NCBI RefSeq assembly: GCF_003367705.1
Contig: NZ_CP031425.1
Span: 1,736,001 to 1,800,000 of the forward strand
Origin: Microbacterium foliorum
GTDB lineage: Bacteria; Actinomycetota; Actinomycetes; Actinomycetales; Microbacteriaceae
Reading direction: 5' to 3'
DNA length: 64,000 nucleotides
Position 1 is the stretch's first letter; every line of letters begins with the position of its first letter. The notes under the pieces are model-generated. The model searched no databases, was not told where the DNA came from, and was given only the letters and a program-made list of their open reading frames with translations. The position numbers and the translations under genes are program-made. Below, piece after piece: positions 24,128-32,944 of the stretch.

Positions 24128-26601
24128 GCTCTCCCTCGGAGCGATACGCGGCGGCGCGGCAGGCTGCCGGACACCCGGCGACGGTGGCGTTCGCCGCCCG
24201 GCAGAGGTTCGATCTCGACCCGTTCCAGATCGAAGGGTGCCACGCACTCGAAGACGGCAGCAGCGTTCTCGTCGCTGCGCCGACGGGCGCCGGCAAGACC
24301 ATCGTCGGCGAGTTCGCCATCCACCTCGCCATGCAGACGCCGCGCGACAAGGCGTTCTACACGACGCCGATGAAGGCGCTCTCGAACCAGAAGTTCCGCG
24401 AGCTCGTCGAGGTGTACGGCGCCGACGACGTCGGTCTGCTCACGGGGGACACCAACATCAACGGCAACGCGCGCATCGTCGTGATGACGACGGAGGTGCT
24501 GCGCAACATGATCTACGCGGACTCCGCCGCGCTGCGTGACCTGCGCTACGTCGTCATGGACGAAGTCCACTACCTCGCCGACCGGTTCCGAGGGGCGGTG
24601 TGGGAGGAGGTGATCATCCACCTCCCGGCGCATGTGCGCCTCGTCTCCCTGAGCGCCACCGTCTCGAACGCCGAGGAGTTCGGAGACTGGCTCGACACCG
24701 TGCGCGGCGACACCGAGGTCGTGGTCTCCGAGATCCGCCCCGTGCCTCTGGAGCAGCACGTCCTCGTCCGCGACGATCTGCTGCCGCTGTTCGACGACCG
24801 CGCGGGCATCGCCACGGCGCAGGTGAATCAGGAACTGATGCGCATCCGCTCGTTCACCGGGTCGAACTACGACAACAACCGCGATGCGCAGTCGTATCGC
24901 AGCAACAGGCACGCCGGCCGACAGGCGCAGCGCCCTCCCCGCGGCGGACGCCGTCCCGTGCGCGCGGCGAACGTGCGCCGCATCGAGCGGATGGATCGTC
25001 CCGACGTCATCCGCCTGCTCGAGCGCTCCAACCTCCTGCCCGCGATCTTCTTCATCTTCAGCCGCGTCGGCTGCGATGCGGCCGTGCAGCAGGTGCGTCG
25101 ATCGGGGGTCCGCCTGACGACGGCCGAGGAGCGCGTCGAGATCCGGGCCATCGTCGAAGAGCGCACCCGGTCGCTGCAGGACGAAGATCTCGGCGTCCTC
25201 GGATACTGGGAGTGGCTGGACAACCTCGAACGCGGTGTCGCCTCGCATCATGCCGGCCTGCTCCCCGCCTTCAAGGAGGTCGTCGAAGACCTCTTCAAGC
25301 GCAAACTCGTGAAGGTCGTCTTCGCGACGGAGACCCTCGCGCTCGGCATCAACATGCCGGCACGCACCGTGGTCCTCGAGAAGATGGAGAAGTTCAACGG
25401 CGAAGCGCGCGTCGCCATCACTTCGGGTGAGTACACCCAGCTCACCGGGCGCGCCGGCAGACGCGGCATCGACGTCGAAGGTCACGCTGTCGTGCAGTGG
25501 ACCGAGGGCATGGATCCGCAGGCGGTCGCGGCGCTCGCCTCACGCCGCACGTATCCGCTGAACTCCAGCTTCCGGCCGACGTACAACATGGCCGTCAACC
25601 TGATCGACCTGTTCGGCAAGGTGCGCGCGCGCCAGATCCTGGAGTCGTCGTTCGCGCAGTTCCAGGCGGACCGTGCGGTGGTCGGCCTCGCCCGACAGGT
25701 CCGCGAAGCCGAGGAATCCCTTGAGGGATACCGGTCGGCGATGGTCTGCGAGCACGGCGACTTCCTCGACTACGCGTCGATCCGCCGTGAGCTGAGCGAT
25801 CTCGAGAAGAAGAACCGCCAGGATGCGAACGCGCCGCGGGCGTCCCGCGACAAGCGCATGAAGCAGATCCAGAGCCTGCGCACCCGGATGCAGCGTCACG
25901 GCTGCCACGGGTGCCCCGATCGCGAGGCGCACGCGCGCTGGGCCGAACGCTACTGGAAGCTGAAGCGGCAGACCGACCGTACGCGTCGTCAGATCGAGAC
26001 CAGGACGGGCACCGTCGCGCGGGTCTTCGACCGCGTCGTCGAGGTGCTCGAGACGCTGGACTACCTCCAGCGCGACCAGGACGACGTCACGACACTCATG
26101 GATGCCGGACGCACGATGCGCCGCATCTACGGGGAGCGCGACCTGCTCGTGGCGGAGTCGCTCCGCCAGGGCCTGTGGAACACGCTCGATGCGCCGTCAC
26201 TCGCCGCCATGGCCTGCTGCCTCGTGTACGAGCCCCGGCGCGACGAGGCCAACGCGGGGGAGCGGGACCTTCCCCGCGGGGCCTTCCGCACCGCCTACGA
26301 GAAGACCACCACGCTCTGGGCCGAACTCGACGACCTCGAGAAGGACCACCACCTCCCGGGATCCGAGCCGCTCGCCGCCGGACTCGCCGGGGCCATGCAT
26401 TCCTGGGCTCGTGGCGGGACGCTCGATCGCGTGCTCGTCGATGCGGACATGGCTGCCGGCGACTTCGTGCGCTGGGCGAAGCAGACCATCGATCTGCTCG
26501 ACCAGCTCTCGATCGTGGCCGAGGACGGTGCCCTGGCGCGCACCGCCCGGGCCGCGCTCGATGGTGTCCGCAGGGGCATCGTCGCGTATTCCTCGATGTG
26601 A
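24124..26601 (+). CDS. helY: Ski2/Mtr4-like DEAD-box RNA helicase (HelY)
   Basis: 825 residues. Walker A APTGAGKTIVGEF (52-64), motif Ia TPMKALSNQK (81-90), DEVHY (146-150), SLSATVSN (motif III), second RecA domain with RVGCDAAV, ALGINMPARTVV, and QLTGRAGRRGID (motif VI). An arginine-rich insertion (RPPRGGRRPVRAANVRR) sits between the domains, and a helical C-terminal domain includes CHGCPDREAHARWAERYW. The family unwinds structured RNA for degradation. Overlaps tatC, matching the tatAC-helY order known in mycobacteria. Confidence 0.93.
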   Translation: MSSPSERYAAARQAAGHPATVAFAARQRFDLDPFQIEGCHALEDGSSVLVAAPTGAGKTIVGEFAIHLAMQTPRDKAFYTTPMKALSNQKFRELVEVYGADDVGLLTGDTNINGNARIVVMTTEVLRNMIYADSAALRDLRYVVMDEVHYLADRFRGAVWEEVIIHLPAHVRLVSLSATVSNAEEFGDWLDTVRGDTEVVVSEIRPVPLEQHVLVRDDLLPLFDDRAGIATAQVNQELMRIRSFTGSNYDNNRDAQSYRSNRHAGRQAQRPPRGGRRPVRAANVRRIERMDRPDVIRLLERSNLLPAIFFIFSRVGCDAAVQQVRRSGVRLTTAEERVEIRAIVEERTRSLQDEDLGVLGYWEWLDNLERGVASHHAGLLPAFKEVVEDLFKRKLVKVVFATETLALGINMPARTVVLEKMEKFNGEARVAITSGEYTQLTGRAGRRGIDVEGHAVVQWTEGMDPQAVAALASRRTYPLNSSFRPTYNMAVNLIDLFGKVRARQILESSFAQFQADRAVVGLARQVREAEESLEGYRSAMVCEHGDFLDYASIRRELSDLEKKNRQDANAPRASRDKRMKQIQSLRTRMQRHGCHGCPDREAHARWAERYWKLKRQTDRTRRQIETRTGTVARVFDRVVEVLETLDYLQRDQDDVTTLMDAGRTMRRIYGERDLLVAESLRQGLWNTLDAPSLAAMACCLVYEPRRDEANAGERDLPRGAFRTAYEKTTTLWAELDDLEKDHHLPGSEPLAAGLAGAMHSWARGGTLDRVLVDADMAAGDFVRWAKQTIDLLDQLSIVAEDGALARTARAALDGVRRGIVAYSSM

Positions 26602-26612
26602 GAACTGGATAG

Positions 26613-28136
26613 ATGAGCGATCTCCCCGCGCGACAGCGCCCTCTGCTGCCCCTTTCCCTGGCTCTTCCGGCGTCCGCGGCGGCAGCGCTCCTGATGGATC
26701 TCTCCTACCCGGATGCGGCGGTGTGGGCGTTCGCATTCCCCGCCACCGCATTGCTTCTCGTCTCCCTCATCGGTCGACGGGCCGGGGGAGCGCTGCTGGT
26801 CGGCGCCGTGTACGGCATCCTCTTCTTCGCCCTGCTCGTGTCATGGACCTCTCGCTATCTCGGTCCGATCCCGTGGGGTGCGCTGAGCGTGCTCGAGGGG
26901 ATGCTGACCGCCGCGGCACTCATCCTGATCGCCCTCGCCTACCGCTGGATACCGCGGGTGTCCTCCAGGCCGGCTGTGCGGCTGCTGATGCTCCCCGCGG
27001 TCGTCGCAGCCCTATGGGTCGGTCGCGAGCTGTTCGTCGGAACCTGGCCCTACGGCGGCTTCCCCTGGGCGCGTCTGGGGATGACCCAGGCAGAGAGTCC
27101 GCTGGCGCCGGTCACGTCATGGGTCGGTGTGAGCGGACTGAGCTTCCTGATGGTGTTCCTGGTCGCGATGCTCATCGAGATGGTGCGCCTGCGGGTGTGG
27201 AGGCGTCCGACGGCTCTGATCGCTCCGGTGGTCGTCGTGGTCGTGCTGCTTCTCACACCGCTCTTCCCCACAGCCGACAGCGGGTCGATGCGCATCGCCG
27301 CCGTGCAGGGCAACGGCCCCAGCGGTTACTTCGATCAGCGAGAACAGTACTCGATCATCCAGGCGCAGACGGACGCGACCGAGCCGCTGTACGGCGAGGA
27401 TGTCGATCTGCTGGTCTGGCCGGAGGGTTCACTGGACCGCGATCCGTTCCGCTCGGACACGCTCGCACGGAGGATGTCTCTGGTCGCGACTCGGATCGGC
27501 GCCCCGTTGCTCGCCAACGCGCCCACCGAGCGCACGGGCCTCTACTACAACACGTCGATGCTGTGGCAGCAGGACGGCACCGCCGAGCAGATCCACGACA
27601 AACGCCACCCGGTCCCTTTCGGCGAGTATGTGCCTGACCGCCCGTTCTACAACGCCCTCGCCCCCGACCTGATCGGTCTGATCCAGCGGGACTACACGCC
27701 CGGGTCCAATTCTCCGGTGATCGACGTCGACGGCGTGGCCGTGGGCCTCGCGATCTGCTTCGACGTCATCTACGACGACGTGATCTACGACGACCTCGCG
27801 CAGGGCGCGGAGGTGCTCGTCCTGCAGACGAACAACGCCGACTTCCGCGGTACGGATGAGAATCTGCAACAGCTGGCCTTCGCGCGCATGCGGGCGATCG
27901 AGACGGGGCGCAGTGTCGTCAACATCTCGACGGTGGGCACGAGCCAGGTGATCCGCCCGGACGGCTCCACCGTGTCGAGTCTGGATGCAGGAAAGGCCGG
28001 AGCGCTGCTCGAGGATGTCGAGCTGCGTTCCGGCCTGACGGCTGGTGTGGTCCTGGGACCGTGGATCCAGCAGGTGCTGCTGTGGGGCGGGATCGGCGCG
28101 CTGCTGTTCGGGTGGCTGCGCGCCCGGCGCCCCTAG
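26613..28136 (+). CDS. lnt: Apolipoprotein N-acyltransferase
   Basis: 507 residues. About six N-terminal membrane helices (up to residue 210) lead into an extracytoplasmic carbon-nitrogen hydrolase domain with the catalytic Glu-Lys-Cys triad: LLVWPEGSLD (Glu near 270), HDKRHPVPFGEYVP (Lys near 330) and LAICFDVIYDD (Cys near 382). It adds the third acyl chain to diacylglyceryl-lipoproteins. A final helix anchors the C-terminus. The repeat VIYDDVIYDD after the Cys is an unusual duplication. Starts 11 bp after helY and ends tail-to-tail over 4 bp with rbpA. Confidence 0.93.
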   Translation: MSDLPARQRPLLPLSLALPASAAAALLMDLSYPDAAVWAFAFPATALLLVSLIGRRAGGALLVGAVYGILFFALLVSWTSRYLGPIPWGALSVLEGMLTAAALILIALAYRWIPRVSSRPAVRLLMLPAVVAALWVGRELFVGTWPYGGFPWARLGMTQAESPLAPVTSWVGVSGLSFLMVFLVAMLIEMVRLRVWRRPTALIAPVVVVVVLLLTPLFPTADSGSMRIAAVQGNGPSGYFDQREQYSIIQAQTDATEPLYGEDVDLLVWPEGSLDRDPFRSDTLARRMSLVATRIGAPLLANAPTERTGLYYNTSMLWQQDGTAEQIHDKRHPVPFGEYVPDRPFYNALAPDLIGLIQRDYTPGSNSPVIDVDGVAVGLAICFDVIYDDVIYDDLAQGAEVLVLQTNNADFRGTDENLQQLAFARMRAIETGRSVVNISTVGTSQVIRPDGSTVSSLDAGKAGALLEDVELRSGLTAGVVLGPWIQQVLLWGGIGALLFGWLRARRP

Positions 28137-28516
28137 GCGCCGATCTTCTCGCGGGTCGGATCTTCTCCGGCACCGCGGCGGGCGCGGATGAACGCGAGAC
28201 GCTCTTCGAGGAGTTCTTCGAGCTCTGCCCTGCTGCGACGCTCCAGCAGCATGTCCCAGTGGGTGCGTGCGGCCTTCTCGTCGGTGGCATCGAGCGTGAC
28301 GGCCTTGCCGTCGACGTTCAGGCGTGCCTCTGCGCCACAGGCGCGGCACTCCCAGGTCTGCGGGGGCTCCGCGTCCGCAGAGAACATGAGGTTCGTGACA
28401 TGCGCGCAGGTGTCACAGATGTAGGTGGTTTCACGGCGCTCCATGAAGACGACGCCCTCTTCGCTCTGTAGGCTCTGGGCGCCGAGTCGGATGCCGCGTA
28501 GGCTGCGATCTGCCAT
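28133..28516 (-). CDS. rbpA: RNA polymerase-binding protein RbpA
   Basis: 127 residues. The actinobacterial sigma-A/RNA-polymerase activator. The N-terminal tail MADRSLRGIRLGAQSLQSEEG leads into a four-cysteine core (Cys34/Cys37 in YICDTCAHV, Cys57/Cys60 in WECRACG), then the basic linker and the C-terminal sigma-interacting helix (ELEELLEERLAFIRARRG). Retention of all four cysteines suggests zinc binding. A -10-like TTATAC lies about 30 bp upstream of ATG 28516. Convergent with lnt. Confidence 0.96.
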   Translation of the reverse strand: MADRSLRGIRLGAQSLQSEEGVVFMERRETTYICDTCAHVTNLMFSADAEPPQTWECRACGAEARLNVDGKAVTLDATDEKAARTHWDMLLERRSRAELEELLEERLAFIRARRGAGEDPTREKIGA

Positions 28517-28640
28517 TGTGTGGTCCTCTCGTCGTGTCAGGTATAACGCTCCAGCCTGTGCGCTTCATCCACAGGAGCGCGTTATCGGCGCGATTCACAG
28601 GGGAGTCCCAGCGCCGCCGCCTGACCCCGGCGTGGCGCGT

Positions 28641-29414
28641 TCAGTCGCCGACGACGTCGAGGGCGACGTCTGCACGATCCGAGACCAGCCCGTCGACGCC
28701 TGCGTCGATGAGCCGTCGCATGTCTGCCCGGTCATTCACGGTCCAGACGTGCACCTCGACGCCGTGACGTCGTGCGGCGCGCAACAGGGCGGGGGTGAGG
28801 ATGCGAACACCACGGTGGCGCTCGGGAATCTGCAGCGCATCGAGGTCGCGGAGCACCCGGGAAGGGGAGAGGCGGAGCGCGGAGAGCGACCGCACCGCGG
28901 CGATTGTCCCGCTGCCCGCAGACGTCGCGGGACGCAGCGCCGCACCCGCGCGAAGCACTGCGGCGACCGTGGCTCGACGACGCGCATCCGAGAAGCTCGT
29001 CACGAGCACTCGGTGCGTGTGGTTCAGGAGGATCGGCCCCAGGGCGTCCACCGCGGCGTCGGTCTTGACGTCGATGTTGAACCGAGTGGTGGGGAAGGAG
29101 TCCAGGGCGTCCGCGACGGTGAGCAGTCCGCCGTGCTCCGCGAGTATCCGCGCCAGTTCGCGCGTCCGCACGTCCTGGACGGCACGAGGGTCACCGGCGA
29201 GTCGCAGCAGGGTCGCATCGTGGAAGAGCACGACATCGCCGTCGGAGGTGACCTGGCAGTCGGTCTCGATGTATTCGGCCCCTGCGGCATGCGCCGCGGC
29301 GAAGGCGGCCGCGGAGTTGTCCCACACGCCGGAGTCCTCACCCGCCGCGGTGATCAGACCGCGGTGAGCGAGGACTCGGGGGTGTCGCGCCTTCTCGAGA
29401 TACGGGTGCGTCAC
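28641..29414 (-). CDS. Glycerophosphodiester phosphodiesterase
   Basis: 257 residues. It hydrolyses glycerophosphodiesters to glycerol-3-phosphate and an alcohol. GDPD motifs: VLAHRGLI (first His near residue 17), AEYIETDCQVTSDGDVVLFHD (Glu-x-Asp and second His), and VHVWTVNDRADMRRLIDAGVDGLVSDRAD at the C-terminus. No signal peptide, so cytosolic. ATG 29414 overlaps the stop of the SPFH gene upstream by 4 nt, making it the third gene of the NfeD-SPFH-GDPD unit. Confidence 0.93.
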   Translation of the reverse strand: MTHPYLEKARHPRVLAHRGLITAAGEDSGVWDNSAAAFAAAHAAGAEYIETDCQVTSDGDVVLFHDATLLRLAGDPRAVQDVRTRELARILAEHGGLLTVADALDSFPTTRFNIDVKTDAAVDALGPILLNHTHRVLVTSFSDARRRATVAAVLRAGAALRPATSAGSGTIAAVRSLSALRLSPSRVLRDLDALQIPERHRGVRILTPALLRAARRHGVEVHVWTVNDRADMRRLIDAGVDGLVSDRADVALDVVGD

Positions 29415-30337
29415 GCGCCGGGGTAGTTCGTCGGCGGCTGGCCGGGCTTGGGCGTGAATGCGCTTCCGATGCCCTTGAGCGCCTCGGTGAGCTCGCTCGG
29501 GATGATCCAGAGCTTGTTCGACTGCCCCTCGCTGATCTTCGGGAGCATCTGCAGGTACTGGTAGGCGAGCAGCTTGTCGTCGGGCTCACCCTGGTGGATC
29601 GCCGTGAAGACGTTCTGAATGGCCTCCGCCTCGCCCTGAGCACGCAGGACCGCGGCCTGCTTGTCGCCCTCGGCGCGCAGGATCTCGGCCTGACGTGCAC
29701 CCTCTGCTTCGAGGATCGCGGACTGCTTCGTGCCCTCCGCTGTGAGGATCGCGGCGCGGCGGTCACGCTCTGCGCGCATCTGCTTCTCCATGGAGTCCTG
29801 GATGGACAGCGGCGGGTCGATGGCCTTGAGCTCGACGCGGCCGACGCGGATGCCCCACTTGCCGGTCGCCTCGTCGAGGACGACGCGGAGCTGGCCGTTG
29901 ATGTTGTCTCGGCTGGTCAGAGCCTCTTCGAGGTTGAGCCCACCGACGACGTTTCGGAGGGTGGTGGTCGTCAGCTGCTCGACCGCGCCGAGATAGTTGG
30001 CGATCTCGTATGTCGCCGCACGGGCGTCGGTCACCTGGAAATACACCACGGTGTCGATCGAGACGACGAGGTTGTCCTCGGTGATGACCGGCTGCGGCGG
30101 GAACGAGACGACCTGCTCTCGCATGTCGATCAGAGGACGCAGGCGATCGATGAACGGCACCAGGATGTTGAGTCCGGGCATGAGCGTCTTGTGATAGCGG
30201 CCCAGGCGCTCCACGACACCGGCCGTGGCCTGCGGGATGATGCGGATCGATCGGGCCAGCGTGACCAGCACGAAGATGATCACTGCGATGACGAAGACCC
30301 ACAGGATCGCGGTGGGGATGAACGAAGCGTCGTTCAC
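29411..30337 (-). CDS. SPFH/Band 7 (stomatin-like) membrane protein
   Basis: 308 residues: an N-terminal membrane helix (AILWVFVIAVIIFVLVTLARS), the SPFH domain (IIPQATAGVVERLGRYHKTLMPGLNILVPFID...), and a long coiled coil with repeated AEG/EAEG units (ILTAEGTKQSAILEAEGARQ...). QmcA/stomatin-type proteins oligomerise as membrane microdomain scaffolds. It lies directly after an NfeD gene (9 bp), the classic NfeD-SPFH pairing. Confidence 0.95.
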   Translation of the reverse strand: MNDASFIPTAILWVFVIAVIIFVLVTLARSIRIIPQATAGVVERLGRYHKTLMPGLNILVPFIDRLRPLIDMREQVVSFPPQPVITEDNLVVSIDTVVYFQVTDARAATYEIANYLGAVEQLTTTTLRNVVGGLNLEEALTSRDNINGQLRVVLDEATGKWGIRVGRVELKAIDPPLSIQDSMEKQMRAERDRRAAILTAEGTKQSAILEAEGARQAEILRAEGDKQAAVLRAQGEAEAIQNVFTAIHQGEPDDKLLAYQYLQMLPKISEGQSNKLWIIPSELTEALKGIGSAFTPKPGQPPTNYPGA

Positions 30338-30346
30338 GGGGTACTC

Positions 30347-30820
30347 CTACTCGTTGACGGGGCGGACGGTCGCGGTCGCCCCGTTGATCGCGATGACGGC
30401 GATCGGGGAGCCCTGCGGAATGGGGACCGGGCCGGCGGCGCGTGCGGTCCACGTGTCGCCGTTGCTGAGCTTGACCTGCCCGGAGATCTGAGTGATGTCG
30501 TGCAGCGCGAAGCCGCGGAGGTCGAGCAGGGCGTCGACGTTCGATTTCGTCGGATCCTCGCCGCGCCGCAGCCGCTTCAGCAGAGGCGGCCGCAGAAGGA
30601 GGATGAACAGCGCTGCCGCTCCGGCGGCGATGATCACCTGCACCCAGATCGGCAGACCGACGAGGTCGGTCACCAGTCCGATGGCGGCACCGAAGCTCAG
30701 CATCAGGAAGGTGAAGTCGAGCGTCAGCATCTCGATCACGAGGAAGACGGCGATGAGGATCAGCCAGCCGATCCACGCCCACTGGTCGATGAACTCGACG
30801 GATGTCGCGAAGTTGTCCAT
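30347..30820 (-). CDS. NfeD-family membrane protein
   Basis: 157 residues with three membrane helices (about 12-80) and a C-terminal OB-fold NfeD domain (LLDLRGFALHDITQISGQVKLSNGDTWTARA...). NfeD proteins are partners of SPFH scaffolds, and the next gene downstream is one. AAAGGAGG upstream of ATG 30820 fixes the start. Confidence 0.92.
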   Translation of the reverse strand: MDNFATSVEFIDQWAWIGWLILIAVFLVIEMLTLDFTFLMLSFGAAIGLVTDLVGLPIWVQVIIAAGAAALFILLLRPPLLKRLRRGEDPTKSNVDALLDLRGFALHDITQISGQVKLSNGDTWTARAAGPVPIPQGSPIAVIAINGATATVRPVNE

Positions 30821-30941
30821 ACGGCCTCCTTTGGCGTCAACCTATCATGCGGTGCGACGCCGACAGAGGGCCTCGCGGGCGGTCTTGATAGTCTGGGAAG
30901 GCCGCGTGACCGCGGCGTTTCACGCATCAAGAGGAGTCATA

Positions 30942-31706
30942 GTGACCGACGTTCTTCCCGCAGGTTCCCTCGACGGCAAGGTCGCGCTCGTCACGGGCTC
31001 GTCCCGCGGCATCGGCGCCGACACCGTTCGGTATCTGGCGGAGGCCGGTGCGGACGTCGTGATCAACTTCCGCAACAAGGCTCCTCGCGCGCAGAAGCTC
31101 GCGACGGAACTGCGCGCCCTGGGTCGGCGCGTGCTCGTCGTCGGCGCCGATCTCACGGACCCGTCGTCGGTCGCCGAGATGTTCGATGCGGTCACAGCCG
31201 AATTCGGCCGCCTCGACGTGCTGGTGCTCAATGCTTCAGGCGGCATGGAGTCGGGGATGGCGGCCGACTACGCGCTCACCCTCAACCGCGACGCGCAGCT
31301 GAGCGTTCTCGACGCGGCGACTCCGCTGCTGGGCGACGGTGCACGCGTCGTGTTCGTCACCAGCCACCAGGCGCACTTCATCCGCACGACGCCCACGATG
31401 CCGGAGTACGAGCCCGTCGCCCTCTCGAAGCGCGCGGGCGAGGACGCCCTGCGCGAGCGCATCCCCGCACTCGCCGACAGGGGTGTGGGCTTCACCGTCG
31501 TGTCCGGGGACATGATCGAGGGCACCATCACCGCGACGCTGCTGGAGCGGGCCAACCCCGGGGCGATCGCCGAGCGCCGTGAATCGGCCGGCAAGCTGTA
31601 CAACGTGTCGGAGTTCGCGGCCGAGGTGGCTCGTGCCGCGATCGATGCCGTGCCGTCGGACAACACCCGTCTCGTCGGAGATGTGAGCGCATTCGCCTCC
31701 GAGTGA
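30942..31706 (+). CDS. Short-chain dehydrogenase/reductase-like protein with degenerate active site
   Basis: 254 residues. The Rossmann fold with TGSSRGIGADT (cofactor motif TGxxxGxG, near residue 16) and VLNASGGMESG (NAG-like) is clear. The catalytic region reads VFVTSHQAHF (Ser kept) and then PVALSKRAGE, where the canonical Y-x-x-x-K has Val in place of Tyr. It may therefore not catalyse ordinary SDR chemistry, or use the Tyr three residues earlier. AGAGGAG before GTG 30942 fixes the start; the much longer open frame upstream is a shadow. Followed by a very strong terminator. Confidence 0.88.
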   Translation: MTDVLPAGSLDGKVALVTGSSRGIGADTVRYLAEAGADVVINFRNKAPRAQKLATELRALGRRVLVVGADLTDPSSVAEMFDAVTAEFGRLDVLVLNASGGMESGMAADYALTLNRDAQLSVLDAATPLLGDGARVVFVTSHQAHFIRTTPTMPEYEPVALSKRAGEDALRERIPALADRGVGFTVVSGDMIEGTITATLLERANPGAIAERRESAGKLYNVSEFAAEVARAAIDAVPSDNTRLVGDVSAFASE

Positions 31707-31715
31707 ACCGAGGAC

Positions 31716-31758
31716 CACGACGAGGGCCCCGTCCGGATCGGACGGGGCCCTCGTCGTG
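31716..31758. terminator. Strong bidirectional terminator
   Basis: Perfect 20-bp inverted repeat (31716-31735 and 31739-31758) with a 3-nt GAT loop, very GC-rich, between convergent genes (SDR and DUF308). There is no T-tract, as is common in high-GC actinobacteria. Confidence 0.9.
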
Positions 31759-31769
31759 CAGGGGAGGGG

Positions 31770-32366
31770 TCAGCTCGCGGCGTCGCTCCGGGCAGCCGCG
31801 AGGGTCTTCGCATCCTTCCCGAGCGTGATCGCGCGGACGAGCTGCACCAGACCGAGTGCGACGAGCGAGATCCCCAGCACCAACCACAGCACGGCTGCGG
31901 CGTAGAGCGGTGAGAAGAGCACCACGATTCCGGCGACGATGCTGAGCAGGGCGTAGAGCAGCGTCCAGACACGCGAGCCGTCCTGTCCGAGCAGCGACAG
32001 CGCGACCACACCGTCGACGATCCAGCTGATGCCGATGAAGATCACCACCACGAGCGCGAGGGTCGCGGCGGCCACACCGAGGTTCGCGAAGGCGATCACG
32101 CCCGCCACGATGTAGATCAGGCCGAGCACGATGTGGCCGATCCGGGCCCAGCCGCCCTCGATGCGAGAGAAGACGGCGAGACCGATGTAGACGAGACCGG
32201 CGACGACGAGATAGGAGGCGAAGATGGCGGTGACGATGACGGCGGACTTGACGGGCCATACCAGCAGCACGATGCCTGCCAGGAGGGCGATCGCACCCGA
32301 GACCGCGAGGACGATGCGGATGGACTTGACGAGGGAACCGGCTCCTGCAGCGAGCGGATCGGTCAT
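31770..32366 (-). CDS. HdeD/DUF308-family membrane protein
   Basis: 198 residues with six membrane helices in three pairs, the repeat pattern of DUF308 (HdeD) proteins: AVSGAIALLAGIVLLVWPV, IVLGLIYIVAGVIAFANLG, LLYALLSIVAGIVVLFSPL and matching partners. HdeD in Escherichia coli is linked to acid stress, but function here is unknown. ATG 32366 has AAAGGA upstream, which decides it; the open frame continues to 32621 without meaning. Divergent from the AraC-type regulator. Confidence 0.88.
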   Translation of the reverse strand: MTDPLAAGAGSLVKSIRIVLAVSGAIALLAGIVLLVWPVKSAVIVTAIFASYLVVAGLVYIGLAVFSRIEGGWARIGHIVLGLIYIVAGVIAFANLGVAAATLALVVVIFIGISWIVDGVVALSLLGQDGSRVWTLLYALLSIVAGIVVLFSPLYAAAVLWLVLGISLVALGLVQLVRAITLGKDAKTLAAARSDAAS

Positions 32367-32499
32367 GGTGGGATCCTTTCTGAGAATCGCCTGTGCGCGA
32401 TCCTCACAGGGTATCCCTGTCGCGGGCGGCGCGGGGGGCGAGTGCCTCGAGACGACGCGGGACGTCGTCTCCCGGAATATCGCGTGACAGTATCTACTC

Positions 32500-32940
32500 G
32501 TGAGCACCGATGACGATGCACGACTCCGCGAGCTCGTCGTCATGCGTCGGGTGCGCGACCGCATCGATCGCGAGTACGCGCTGCCCCTCGATGTCGAGGC
32601 GCTGGCGAGAGGCGTGCACATGTCGGCGGGTCACCTGAGTCGCCGCTTCAAGGAGACGTACGGCGAATCACCGTACTCGTATCTGATGACACGTCGGATC
32701 GAGCGCGCCATGGCACTGCTCAGGCTCGGCGACCTCTCGGTCACCGAGGTCTGCATCGCCGTCGGCGGCTCTTCGCTGGGGACATTCAGCACCAGATTCA
32801 CCGAGCTGGTCGGTGTCTCACCCCGGGTGTACCGTGAACGCGCCGCCACTCTCGACGGCATCCCGACCGTCCACGCCAAGCACGTCGTCAGACCGATCAG
32901 GAATCAAGAAGCACCGCGCCCGGAGACCCACCTAACCTGA
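32500..32940 (+). CDS. AraC-family HTH regulator (DNA-binding domain only)
   Basis: 146 residues, essentially the double-HTH AraC module: LDVEALARGVHMSAGHLSRRFKETYG and VTEVCIAVGGSSLGTFSTRFTELVGVSPRVYRE. No ligand-binding cupin domain is present, so it may respond through abundance or a partner. GTG 32500 follows a -10-like CAGTAT by 6 nt (leaderless type). A VOC protein and a UvrA-like ABC protein follow on the same strand within 50 bp, so it probably regulates this small operon. Confidence 0.9.
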   Translation: MSTDDDARLRELVVMRRVRDRIDREYALPLDVEALARGVHMSAGHLSRRFKETYGESPYSYLMTRRIERAMALLRLGDLSVTEVCIAVGGSSLGTFSTRFTELVGVSPRVYRERAATLDGIPTVHAKHVVRPIRNQEAPRPETHLT

Positions 32941-32944
32941 GCCC

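Noticed and set aside
21626..24247. 873-residue minus-strand frame across pafB-pafC-tatA-tatC
   Set aside because: It is antisense to four well-supported genes and has low-complexity His/Asp/Arg composition.
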